From a virus: a DNA stretch of 33,710 nt. The DNA lies in IMG/VR virus record IMGVR_UViG_3300047678_000345, positions 1 through 33,710 of that record; one strand, given 5' to 3'. The translations under genes were made by a program, and so were the position numbers. The notes below the pieces were generated by a model. It had not been told where the DNA came from and ran no database searches. It saw only the letters and a program-made list of their open reading frames with translations. The number at the start of each line of letters is the position of its first letter. Position 1 is the first letter of the stretch. This document shows positions 24,000-32,729 of the stretch, piece by piece.

Positions 24000-24026
24000 G
24001 TTTATATCGTATAATAAGATATAAAC
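24000..24026 (+). promoter_or_regulatory. Leader hairpin of the 24035 gene
   Basis: A perfect 9-bp inverted repeat, GTTTATATC (24000-24008) with GATATAAAC (24018-24026), loop of 9 bases, ending 8 bases before the ATG at 24035. There is no T-run and no exact TATTTATT octamer, so here the hairpin is kept without the usual motif. It could also be an operator. Confidence 0.5.
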
Positions 24027-24034
24027 GTAATAAT

Positions 24035-24556
24035 ATGAATCCAGGTGTAAAAAAATTAATAAGTGGTCTAATACTATTAGGATTAGCTATTTATGCTCAT
24101 AATACAATAGGATATAGTGGAAATATAGATGTTGATAAGTGGGCTCAAGGTTATTTGGTGCCACTTATGGGCAAGGATAGTGGGTTGTTTTTTTCAGCCT
24201 TAATAAATGCTGTTTTAGGGGTGCTTATTGTTGTGTTTTTTCTTAAAGGACTATATAGAATAGTGACTTTTAACAAATTCATTGATCAGCTTGAAGGTGG
24301 AAATACTTCTGGACATGAGTATGTTTTTGGGCCAAGTACTTCTAAAGATTTTTCAGAATCAGCTATCGACAAAGCTCTTAAATATAGAGATGCTAAAATG
24401 GATACTATGAGTAATGAATCGGCTGCAAAATTCTATAAAGAAACTTCTGGCTTAAATAATTTAGCTAGCATAAATAGTGGTACTTCTAACTATTTAAATG
24501 CCAAAATATCAAACATGAGTAATGAAGATGCAATAAGCTTTTTGCGTGGTAAATAA
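24035..24556 (+). CDS. Two-span membrane protein with duplicated C-terminal motif
   Basis: A 173-residue protein. Transmembrane segments are likely at about 7-24 (KLISGLILLGLAIYAHNTIG region) and 52-73 (FFSALINAVLGVLIVVFFLK), joined by a short loop GNIDVDKWAQGYLVP. The soluble C-terminal 90 residues contain a repeated motif, AKMDTMSNESAAKFY and AKISNMSNEDAISFL. It is followed by a strong terminator. No holin or spanin signature is certain; the two-span layout would be compatible with a holin, but the long soluble tail is unusual for one. Family not recognised. Confidence 0.6.
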   Translation: MNPGVKKLISGLILLGLAIYAHNTIGYSGNIDVDKWAQGYLVPLMGKDSGLFFSALINAVLGVLIVVFFLKGLYRIVTFNKFIDQLEGGNTSGHEYVFGPSTSKDFSESAIDKALKYRDAKMDTMSNESAAKFYKETSGLNNLASINSGTSNYLNAKISNMSNEDAISFLRGK

Positions 24557-24581
24557 GTAAAAAACATATATTTTGATCTTT

Positions 24582-24616
24582 AAAAACCAACCTTTATTTT
24601 AGGTTGGTTTTTTTTT
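24582..24616 (+). terminator. Strong rho-independent terminator
   Basis: An 11-bp perfect stem, AAAAACCAACC (24582-24592) with GGTTGGTTTTT (24602-24612), 9-base loop, inside a T tract that runs to 24616. It separates the membrane protein gene from the tape measure gene. Confidence 0.9.
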
Positions 24617-24643
24617 ATTTTCTATTTATTAAAAATAGAGAAT
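24617..24643 (+). promoter_or_regulatory. Leader hairpin of the tape measure gene
   Basis: ATTTTCTATTT (24617-24627) pairs with AAATAGAGAAT (24633-24643), 11 pairs including one G-U wobble, loop ATTAA, ending 1 base before the ATG at 24645. TATTTATT is at 24623-24630. It is the longest stem of the series and abuts the start codon. Confidence 0.55.
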
Positions 24644-24644
24644 A

Positions 24645-27600
24645 ATGGCTGATAATAAGAAGCAGTATGAAGAAGCTATGAAGAATTTAGATTCTTTGCT
24701 TAAAAAGCAAAAGGCTCTAAATCAGTCATTGGAGGGAATGAAAACTTCATGGAATGCAATCAGCACAGAAGTATTTAAAATGGGTGGGGCAGAGTGGTTT
24801 AAAAAAGTCCCAAAATCAGCAGAAGATATTCAAAAATCTGTTGATAAAATCTCTGATATGCGAAAGGGTCTTGAAGATGTTGGCAATGAATTTGACAAAG
24901 CTTTAAATCAAGATAAAAATCTACAAAGCCTTCAAAGTAATATTAAAGATACATTTAAAAAATGGGAAGTTCATATTACAGATAACCAGTTAACAGGGAA
25001 AAAAGCTAGTGATTTCAGAGCACAAGCTCAAGAAGATTTTATTAAGCAATTAAGAGTGGACTATAAAGAGATGGGCGCTTTTTCTGATGCTGAATTAAAA
25101 AATCTTGTTAAACAATTTAATACAACAGATGATATTGCTATGGCAGTATCAAAATTGCCAAGCGCTCATAAAAAAGTAATAAATTCATTAGCAGAGGAAA
25201 AAGATTTGTTAAATCAAAGTGTAGACAAGGCTGATGAAATGATTCAAAAAATAAGAGAAGAACAATCTGAATTAAAAAAATTAGATAAAGATGTTTTTAG
25301 TATTAGTGCTGGTTTGTCAAAATTTTCAACAATTTTAATGAAAGAAGGTCTTGGCGCTTTAAAAGTCTCCGATCAAGAATTATCAACAGTTCAGAGAAAT
25401 ACAGGAATTGCGATGAAAGATAATGCTGCGGCATTTGGCGACCTCACAGGAAGGGTTTCTCAGTTTGGAATGTCAGTTAAAGACGCTGGAGAAATGATGG
25501 CAGGAATGTCTGATGAATTAAACACAACAAATTTTTCTGTATTATCTAAAGCGACAGAAGACTTTGCGTCTATAGCAGGCGCAACAGGAGCTGCCTCAAA
25601 AGAAATTACAACCATATCAGGAGAGTTAATGAGAATGGGAAAATCTTCTGGAGAGGTTAAAGATTATTTTGAAGGTGCTGATAAGATGGCAAGAAGTTTT
25701 GGCATAAGTTCTAAGAAAGCAATAGATGGAATTTCTAGAAACTTAACAAAAATGAGAACAATGGGTTTTGTTGGTGGAGAAAAATCATTAGCAAAAATGG
25801 TTGTTACTGCTGAGAAGCTTAATATGAATGTTGATGAAATATTTGACGTTGCAAAAAAAGCCAGAAACATTGAAGGTGCTATGGAAATGGCATCAGAATT
25901 ACAATTAGCAGGAGGATCATTTGCAAATATAAATCCAATGGATTTATTAGCTGCAGCAAGAAAAGGCCCTGCAGAACTTCAGAAAATATTAACTACAATG
26001 GGTAAAGACGTTGGAAGATTTAATAAAGAAACTGGAGAATATGAATTTGATCCTGTTGATATAGAAAGATTACAAATAGTTGCTGATGCTACAGGGCAAT
26101 CTCTTGATAGCATAACTAAAGGGATTCAAAAAAGTGGATTGGATAAAGAAAAAATAGAACCATTTGCTGGAATGATGGATGGATTAGATGAGGCAGATAA
26201 AGCATTGGCTCAATCTTCTCTTGGTGATATGATGAAATTTAATGAAAAAAATGGGAAGTTTGAAATTGATGCTGATAATGATTTAGCAAAAAAAATGGGG
26301 ATAACTAGTCTAGATCAGATTGGAGAAAAAGAGATTAAGGCAATGCTAGAAAAAAAGAAAAATGATGAAAAAACACTTGAAGAACAAAACAAAAGAAATC
26401 AATCGTTTGAAGAGTCGCTTAAAAATTTCTGGGGAGCATTAGAAAGTATATTCACTGTTTTCGAGCCTGTGTTAAACATATTAACAGGCGCATTACAAGG
26501 CATCACCAAAGTTGTTGGTAAGTTGCCAGGATGGGGTAAGTGGATTGTTGGGTCTTTGGTTGTAGCTTTTGCTTTGTTTGGAACAAGCGTTGGCGCTTTT
26601 ATAACACAAGGTATAGGTAAGTTTGCTAGCAGTATAAAAGATTTCGGATCAGGAATTATGAAATTTATAAAGAGTCCAATAGCTACAATGAAAGGTGCTT
26701 TTACAAAAAAAACAAGCCCTACAGATACAGGTACAGATGGAGCTCCTGCAGGTCCAAAAGCAGGCGTTGGAGAAGGGTTTAAAAGTTTAGCCGAAGGATT
26801 AGGTGCAATGGGAACAACTCCTGGGGTACTTAAGGGTATTTTAGCAGTTGCTTTATCAGGTCCTGCATTTTTATTATTTGTACCTGCATTGCCTGGACTT
26901 ATGGTTATGGCATTAATCGGAACAGTTGCTGATCCTATTAAAAAAGGGTTTACTGCTATTGCAGAAGGTTTAGCTGCATTTGGAAATACGGGTGGAATAT
27001 TTAAAGGCATAGGCGCATTAGCTCTTGCTGCTATTCCTTTGGCTATATTTGGACCACTTTCTTTATTGTTATTGCCTCTTGCTCTTATTGGTGTTTTAGC
27101 TCCTCTTATAGAGGCGGGATTTAAAGCAATAGCCACAGGTATTGGATTTATGGGAAGTAATTTAGGAAATATCATTAAAGGTTCACTAGCAATATTGATT
27201 GTCGGGGCTGCTATGATTCCTTTTGTTCTCGCTGCCACATATATGTCAGATATTGATTGGATGAGCGTATTGAAAGGTGTTGGAGTTATGGCGCTAGTTT
27301 TAGTCGGTTTAATAGGAGTTGGTATAATGGCATCTACTGTAGGTTGGCTAATATTGTTAGGGGCAGGCTTATTGGCTGCCGCAGGTCTAGCTATGATGGT
27401 CGCCGCTGCTGGCTTAAGTAGTATGGGTGAGGCATTTGCGATGTTATCAGAAATTGATGGATCTAGTCTAAGTTCTTTAGCAGGAGTAATGTTCTTGCTT
27501 GGTCCTGGATTATTGGCATTTTCTTTTGCTATGTTAGCACTGAGTTTTGTAAACTTTGATTCTTTAAAACAATTAGGAACATCTCTTGAACAATTAGGAA

Positions 27601-28061
27601 CAGTTAATGTTGGAAATTTAGCAGCTTTAGGATCTGCTTTAGGTAGTATGGCCCCTGGATTGATGAGTTTTGGTTTATCGGCTATGTTGTTCGCTAATCC
27701 AATTGCATTATTTGGAATTTGGGCTATGACTTCTGCGTTGTCTGGGTTAGTTGCAGTAATGACTCCATTAGCATCTGCTTTGACCCTAGGATCAACTTCT
27801 TTAAATAGTTTTGCCTCAGGTCTAGATAGATTGGCGACTGCCGCTAATGCGCTTTCTGATGATAAATTAGAGAGGTTACAAAAAATATCTGAAGCTATGG
27901 CTTCTGCTTCTGCTTCTGGAAATGTTGCCAATGTAATGACTGCGGTTGCAGGTGGAGCAGGTGGTGGTAGTGCTGAACCTAGAAAGATTGAAATTGACAT
28001 AAAACTAAACGGTAGAGATGTACAATACCAAATAGTAAAAGATACTGCTGTCCACAAATAA
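24645..28061 (+). CDS. Tail tape measure protein
   Basis: At 1138 residues this is the protein that sets tail length and is later ejected; T4 gp29 has 590, so the tail may be longer. Residues 1-240 and about 550-600 are charged coiled coil (KKNDEKTLEEQNKRNQSFEE). From about 600 to 1080 the protein is strongly hydrophobic with Gly and Ala, as usual in tape measures. Within this part a block starts GFKSLAEGLGAMG, GFTAIAEGLAAFG and GFKAIATGIGFMG at residues 711, 768 and 825, an exact 57-residue period. The C-terminus ends in a small soluble domain (KIEIDIKLNGRDVQYQIV). It is a single-gene unit between terminators at 24582 and 28087. The strand opposite its hydrophobic part is open by chance. Confidence 0.88.
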   Translation: MADNKKQYEEAMKNLDSLLKKQKALNQSLEGMKTSWNAISTEVFKMGGAEWFKKVPKSAEDIQKSVDKISDMRKGLEDVGNEFDKALNQDKNLQSLQSNIKDTFKKWEVHITDNQLTGKKASDFRAQAQEDFIKQLRVDYKEMGAFSDAELKNLVKQFNTTDDIAMAVSKLPSAHKKVINSLAEEKDLLNQSVDKADEMIQKIREEQSELKKLDKDVFSISAGLSKFSTILMKEGLGALKVSDQELSTVQRNTGIAMKDNAAAFGDLTGRVSQFGMSVKDAGEMMAGMSDELNTTNFSVLSKATEDFASIAGATGAASKEITTISGELMRMGKSSGEVKDYFEGADKMARSFGISSKKAIDGISRNLTKMRTMGFVGGEKSLAKMVVTAEKLNMNVDEIFDVAKKARNIEGAMEMASELQLAGGSFANINPMDLLAAARKGPAELQKILTTMGKDVGRFNKETGEYEFDPVDIERLQIVADATGQSLDSITKGIQKSGLDKEKIEPFAGMMDGLDEADKALAQSSLGDMMKFNEKNGKFEIDADNDLAKKMGITSLDQIGEKEIKAMLEKKKNDEKTLEEQNKRNQSFEESLKNFWGALESIFTVFEPVLNILTGALQGITKVVGKLPGWGKWIVGSLVVAFALFGTSVGAFITQGIGKFASSIKDFGSGIMKFIKSPIATMKGAFTKKTSPTDTGTDGAPAGPKAGVGEGFKSLAEGLGAMGTTPGVLKGILAVALSGPAFLLFVPALPGLMVMALIGTVADPIKKGFTAIAEGLAAFGNTGGIFKGIGALALAAIPLAIFGPLSLLLLPLALIGVLAPLIEAGFKAIATGIGFMGSNLGNIIKGSLAILIVGAAMIPFVLAATYMSDIDWMSVLKGVGVMALVLVGLIGVGIMASTVGWLILLGAGLLAAAGLAMMVAAAGLSSMGEAFAMLSEIDGSSLSSLAGVMFLLGPGLLAFSFAMLALSFVNFDSLKQLGTSLEQLGTVNVGNLAALGSALGSMAPGLMSFGLSAMLFANPIALFGIWAMTSALSGLVAVMTPLASALTLGSTSLNSFASGLDRLATAANALSDDKLERLQKISEAMASASASGNVANVMTAVAGGAGGGSAEPRKIEIDIKLNGRDVQYQIVKDTAVHK

Positions 28062-28086
28062 TCAAAAAATGACATTATTATCAACC

Positions 28087-28117
28087 AAACCTCTTTAATT
28101 TAAGGAGGTTTTTTTTT
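28087..28117 (+). terminator. Rho-independent terminator after the tape measure gene
   Basis: AAACCTC (28087-28093) pairs with GAGGTTT (28105-28111); inner AT and GU pairs can extend the stem. A T-run follows to 28117. It ends the tape measure transcript. Confidence 0.85.
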
Positions 28118-28136
28118 ATAATATTTTTTTAAACGA

Positions 28137-28160
28137 TTATTTATAAATAAATGTAAATAG
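28137..28160 (+). promoter_or_regulatory. Leader signal of the 22-residue-repeat baseplate gene
   Basis: TATTTATA at 28138-28145 lies in a 14-base palindrome TTATTTATAAATAA (28137-28150). TTATTTA (28137-28143) can also pair with TAAATAG (28154-28160), one G-U wobble, ending 3 bases before the ATG at 28164. AT-only, so individually weak. Confidence 0.4.
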
Positions 28161-28163
28161 AAT

Positions 28164-31100
28164 ATGTCGACCTTTTTTGACGATAATGACGAACAAGATA
28201 AGCAAGAACAAAAACTACTTGAGTTCTATCAGGTATATTCTGCCGATGTTAGAAGAAGACTTTTAAGTAAAAATGTCCCCACAATCAACAATGTTTATGA
28301 TGTATTATATCCTAATACAAAAGAAGCTTTGTTGTCAAAAAACGTATCAAACAACATAACAATTGATAGCTCAGCTGAATCTATTAGAAATGCGCTTCTT
28401 GCAAAAATTATTGAAGACAATATCAATTTAGAAAAATTTAGTGAGAACTTTAGAAATTCATTATTATCTAGAAATAACTTATCACAATCAGCTACTGATT
28501 TACAACAACAATCAGAAAATGTAAGAAAAGGATTATTATCAAAAAACAACACAAGTCAAAAAGAAAATATCGATGATATTGCAGATTCTAAGAGACATGA
28601 GTTGCTTTCTAAAAATAAAGAATCATTAAATTTTCAAAATGATATTGAAAAAAACAATGAGTCTTTTAGAGAAAACAATTTACATAAAAATGTAGAAAGC
28701 AAGTCTGATATAGAAAAAGATTCACCAGATTTTAGAAAAAATCTTATAAGTAAAAATAAACCTACTGAAGGAGATTTATTAACAGACTCAAACGAGTTTA
28801 GATCAGACGAATTAGCATTAAACACGCCAAACACATCTGATTTAGAAAAAGATTCAGAACAAGCTAGAGCTAATGTTTTATCAAGTAATGTTCCAAGCAC
28901 TTCTGATTTATTAAATGATTCAGAGCAAGCGAGAACTAATGTATTGGCAAGTAATGCACCAAATAAATCTGATTTAGAAAAGGATTCAGAACAAACTAGA
29001 AAGAATATTTTATCAAGTAATGTTCCAAGCACTTCTGATTTATTGAGCGATTCAGAACAAGCGAGAACTAATGTTTTATCAAGTAATGTTCCAACCACTT
29101 CTGATTTATTAAAAGATTCAGAACAAGCTAGAACTAATGTTTTATCAAGTAATGTATTAAGTAAGTCTGATTTAGAAAAAGATTCTGAACAAACTAGAGT
29201 TGATGATTTGTCAAAAAATAAGCCATCTGCTTCTGATTTAGAAAAAGACTCTGAACAATCTAGGATTAACACATTATCAAAAAATACACCTTCTACTTCT
29301 GATTTATTAAATGATTCAGATCACGCTAGAAAAAATGTTTTGTCCAGTAATGTGCCAACTACTTCTGATTTAGAGAAAGATTCTGAAAAAACTAGAAAAA
29401 ATGTTTTGGCTAGTAACACACCAAGCACTTCTGACTTAGAAAAAGATTCAGAACAAGCTAGAACTAATGTTTTATCAAGTAATGTTCCAACCACTTCTGA
29501 TTTATTGAGTGATTCTGAGCAAGCAAGAAAAGGTGTATTGGCAAGTAATAAACCAAACACTTCTGATTTATTGAGTGATTCTGATAATACTAGAAAAGAT
29601 GTTTTATCTTTAAACGTACCTAGCATTTCTGATTTACTAACTTTATCTGAAGATCCAAGAACAGGATTGCTTGCCGCAAACAAACCAAATCCTTCTGATT
29701 TACTAGCTTTATCTGAAGACCCAAGAACAGGATTACTTTCAGCAAACGTTCCAAGTCCAACTGATCTATTGGTTTTATCTCAAGATCCAAGAACAAATTT
29801 ACTTTCAGCAAACGTTCCAAATCCTTCTGATTTATTAACATTGTCTGTGGACCCAAGAACAAATTTGCTTTCAGCAAACGTGCCAGACGCTGGAGATTTA
29901 TTAAATGATTCTAATCCTTATTATCAAAATAATTTATCAGCTAATGTTCCAGGTAAATATAATATAGATAATTTTATTAATAATGGTGGTGGTTCAGATA
30001 GTGCAACTCAAGAGTTGAAAAATTTAGAATCTAAAAATATCCCAACAAATAATACTATAGATAAATTTATTAATAATGTTGGCATAAGAGATACTGCTGC
30101 TGGAGAATTAAAAAGTTTAACTTCTAAAAATACCCCAACAGATAATACTATAGATAAATTTATTAATATAGGTGGTGGCAAAGATAGTGCTTCAGGAGAA
30201 TTAAAAGGTTTAATTAGTAAAAACGATTATGCTATTGGTAGTGGTCATTATGATGGTAATAATCAAAAGCCAGGAAATAATATAGATATATTTACAGACA
30301 ATCAAGGCTCTAAAAACAGTGCGAATGCAACACTTAGTTCATTGGTTGGAAAAAATGATTACCCTCTTGGCAATGGCAATTATGATGGTAGCAATCCAAA
30401 ACCAGGAAGTAATATAGATAGTTTTATTAATAGTGCTGGTGGTAGAGGTGGTGCGAAAGATGAACGTAATAGATTAATGGCGATGAATCCTAATGCTGAT
30501 CTTGGCGTTACGTTTACAGGATTAGGGACAGCAACATTCTTGGGTGTGTCAAAAGTGTTGACACAAGGTTTGATTATAAGAAGTTATTTAAAAACAAAAA
30601 ACAGGCCTAATAGAAAATTGACTTTAGATAATGTTGATAAAGGCCTTAGAGAACAAAATGTAATCCACAGTACAACACGTTCTTGGAGAAATGCTTATTC
30701 TATTGATGGGACGGGGTTAAACGAATATACACAAGGCCGTGATAGTTTTGGTTTGGTAGAAAAATTGTATTTAGCAGGAACTGAGTATAAAGATATGGTT
30801 ACTCAAACTGGAGCTAAAGTTACAGATGTAATTGCAAAGCAAATGGAAAAAAATAATCTTGTGGGTGCTAACGGACAAATATTGCAATCTAATTTTGGTA
30901 TATCATCTCTTGATACTAGAAATATTGAATTAGGTGGTGGTTATTTTGGGGTTAATTCATCTTCGGATTTTACAAAAGAAGGAAGACAAGGTGGAGGTTT
31001 TATTTCTAATACAAAGGCTGGCAAAGTTTCTTACGCACAACAATTTTCAGAAGGTAACGTAACGTTTAATGCGAGATTATATAATTTATCTAAAAATTTA

Positions 31101-32684
31101 TATAACTCACAAGCTATACCCCCTGGAGGCGGAATAACAAATTCAACTATACAAGACTTGATTAAGAATCCAAGCGTAAATGACCTCATTACAAAAACGA
31201 CTGGATATTTTCACGACTTTAGTAATTCTGTCGGCATACAAAGTGTGGGTGTAACAACATCAACAAATTTTTTAGGATTATATTATCTTGGATATTCAGC
31301 AGAAGAACAATTAAGACCAGGACAAGGTTCTGTATCTCCTGGTCAAAAAAATGAGTGGATCCAAAGCGCTAAAGGTGCTATGGCTAAAACTGTAGCTGGC
31401 AACCCGCTTGATAGTGTGGAATTTGTGCAAGGGCAAAGAGGAGTTAGAAAAATTATTAATACAATAAAAAACAATAAAGATTCTCAAATTGATTTTTCTC
31501 AAAATTTTGATACACAAAAAGCTGATAAGTTTATTATAAGAAAAGCAGGTACGGGCAAACAAAATTTTTCAAGACAAAGATTTACTATTGCAAATCAAAA
31601 TCAATATGGGGACAAAGCAATTCCTAAAGCAAAAGGATTGACATTTAGTTTAAAAAATTACTCTTCTGGAGATTCTTTTTATTTTCCTCCATACATAGAA
31701 ACTTATAATGATTCTCATACTGCAAATTGGAATGAAATAAATTTCCTTGGAAGACCTGAGCCAATATATACATATAATAACTCTAGTAGAGATGGGTCAA
31801 TAACTTTTTTTGTATTAACTGATTATACGCAAAACTTTTTAATAGGTTCTAAATACAACACAGAACAAGGTGTTGTAGAGCCTATTTCTGCTAAAGCAGA
31901 AAGGCACTTTACGACAGCAGACGCTATTCAAAATCAGGCAAGACAAGAAGCTCTCGCTAATGAAAGTTTGCTTGCAAGAGATAATAATAAAGAACAGCAA
32001 AATGCTATAACAAAAAAGAAAGAAGCTGCAAGTACAAATTCAAACAATGTTTCAACAGGTTCAACTGTTGGACCAACTGGAACAAAAAATGGAGAAACAG
32101 CACCTGAAGATAGTAATTTAGAGACTCTCAAACAAGAGTCTGCAGCTATACTGAAACAACAAAACGATTTGCTTGTTGGAGGAAATTCAGGAACAAACTA
32201 TAATGTTACAAACTCAAAAGGAAAGAATGTTTATTTTCAAAACACAAGCGTTAGTTCGCCTTTGGATGGTGGATATGTAGAATCTACTCCTGATGATACA
32301 CAAAAAAGAATAGATGTAATGGTTAAGAATTTAATGTTTCAACCTGCATATTTTTCTGGAGATAAAATTGATTTTTTAAAGAAAATGGATTTTCTTGCTA
32401 AGCTGACAAAACCCGCAAGAGCGCAACAAGGTTCTGGATTTTCATTCACAAGACCTCCTGTTGCACACATAAAACTAGGTGATTGGTGGAATCATGATAT
32501 TGTGGTTAAAAGTGTTAGTGTTGATTATAAAGATGCACCATGGACATTAGACACCGAAGGAAGAGTTCAACCAATGTGGGCTTCTGTTACCTTGAGTTTC
32601 AATTTTGTCGGACCATATGGCGGAGAGAGCGGCCCACCTGTTGTTTCTACGGATGTTGGAGGTATTTATAATCCTAGAGGATAA
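28164..32684 (+). CDS. Baseplate protein with 22-residue tandem repeats
   Basis: A 1506-residue protein. Residues 27-164 hold six irregular repeats; 165-604 hold twenty exact-length 22-residue repeats with consensus SEQARTNVLSSNVPSTSDLL-x-D; 605 to about 775 hold longer units around IDKFINNxGxxDxAxxELKxL. The C-terminal half is structural: FPPYIETYNDSHTANWNEIN (from about residue 1175), GRPEPIYTYNNSSRDGSITF, then FSFTRPPVAHIKLGDWWNHD and SVSVDYKDAPWTLDTEGRVQ near the end. I associate this pair of segments with baseplate proteins of large myoviruses, from memory. The repeats probably form an extended solenoid or rod reaching out from the baseplate. It heads a transcript with a LysM-like protein and a further baseplate gene, after its own terminator-separated leader. 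Confidence 0.75.
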   Translation: MSTFFDDNDEQDKQEQKLLEFYQVYSADVRRRLLSKNVPTINNVYDVLYPNTKEALLSKNVSNNITIDSSAESIRNALLAKIIEDNINLEKFSENFRNSLLSRNNLSQSATDLQQQSENVRKGLLSKNNTSQKENIDDIADSKRHELLSKNKESLNFQNDIEKNNESFRENNLHKNVESKSDIEKDSPDFRKNLISKNKPTEGDLLTDSNEFRSDELALNTPNTSDLEKDSEQARANVLSSNVPSTSDLLNDSEQARTNVLASNAPNKSDLEKDSEQTRKNILSSNVPSTSDLLSDSEQARTNVLSSNVPTTSDLLKDSEQARTNVLSSNVLSKSDLEKDSEQTRVDDLSKNKPSASDLEKDSEQSRINTLSKNTPSTSDLLNDSDHARKNVLSSNVPTTSDLEKDSEKTRKNVLASNTPSTSDLEKDSEQARTNVLSSNVPTTSDLLSDSEQARKGVLASNKPNTSDLLSDSDNTRKDVLSLNVPSISDLLTLSEDPRTGLLAANKPNPSDLLALSEDPRTGLLSANVPSPTDLLVLSQDPRTNLLSANVPNPSDLLTLSVDPRTNLLSANVPDAGDLLNDSNPYYQNNLSANVPGKYNIDNFINNGGGSDSATQELKNLESKNIPTNNTIDKFINNVGIRDTAAGELKSLTSKNTPTDNTIDKFINIGGGKDSASGELKGLISKNDYAIGSGHYDGNNQKPGNNIDIFTDNQGSKNSANATLSSLVGKNDYPLGNGNYDGSNPKPGSNIDSFINSAGGRGGAKDERNRLMAMNPNADLGVTFTGLGTATFLGVSKVLTQGLIIRSYLKTKNRPNRKLTLDNVDKGLREQNVIHSTTRSWRNAYSIDGTGLNEYTQGRDSFGLVEKLYLAGTEYKDMVTQTGAKVTDVIAKQMEKNNLVGANGQILQSNFGISSLDTRNIELGGGYFGVNSSSDFTKEGRQGGGFISNTKAGKVSYAQQFSEGNVTFNARLYNLSKNLYNSQAIPPGGGITNSTIQDLIKNPSVNDLITKTTGYFHDFSNSVGIQSVGVTTSTNFLGLYYLGYSAEEQLRPGQGSVSPGQKNEWIQSAKGAMAKTVAGNPLDSVEFVQGQRGVRKIINTIKNNKDSQIDFSQNFDTQKADKFIIRKAGTGKQNFSRQRFTIANQNQYGDKAIPKAKGLTFSLKNYSSGDSFYFPPYIETYNDSHTANWNEINFLGRPEPIYTYNNSSRDGSITFFVLTDYTQNFLIGSKYNTEQGVVEPISAKAERHFTTADAIQNQARQEALANESLLARDNNKEQQNAITKKKEAASTNSNNVSTGSTVGPTGTKNGETAPEDSNLETLKQESAAILKQQNDLLVGGNSGTNYNVTNSKGKNVYFQNTSVSSPLDGGYVESTPDDTQKRIDVMVKNLMFQPAYFSGDKIDFLKKMDFLAKLTKPARAQQGSGFSFTRPPVAHIKLGDWWNHDIVVKSVSVDYKDAPWTLDTEGRVQPMWASVTLSFNFVGPYGGESGPPVVSTDVGGIYNPRG
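28656..29975 (+). repeat. Twenty tandem 66-bp units coding 22-residue repeats
   Basis: Twenty in-frame units of 66 bases. Units 7, 8 and 13 (with RTNVLSSNV) are nearly identical at DNA level, whereas units 16-19 form a second subfamily (EDPRTGLLSANVP type), suggesting stepwise local duplication. Invariant or near-invariant positions are the first Ser, Arg at 5, Leu at 9, Asn at 12, Pro at 14 and Asp at 18. Confidence 0.9.
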
Positions 32685-32729
32685 AGTGTTTATTTTAATA
32701 AATGAATTTAATATAATTACATACTGATT

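Noticed and set aside
26399-28084. A 561-codon open frame on the minus strand opposite the tape measure gene
   Set aside because: It mirrors the hydrophobic Gly/Ala/Leu part of the tape measure. Its product is a Pro/Ala/Asn-rich sequence with no domain, and it starts inside the terminator region. It arises from codon bias of the real gene.
28634-29877. Several minus-strand open frames with repeated peptides
   Set aside because: They are complements of the 66-base repeat array in the baseplate gene and share its period.
28656-29975. Regular repeats that could suggest a CRISPR array
   Set aside because: The units are contiguous coding repeats of 66 bases without unique spacers and stay in frame throughout.
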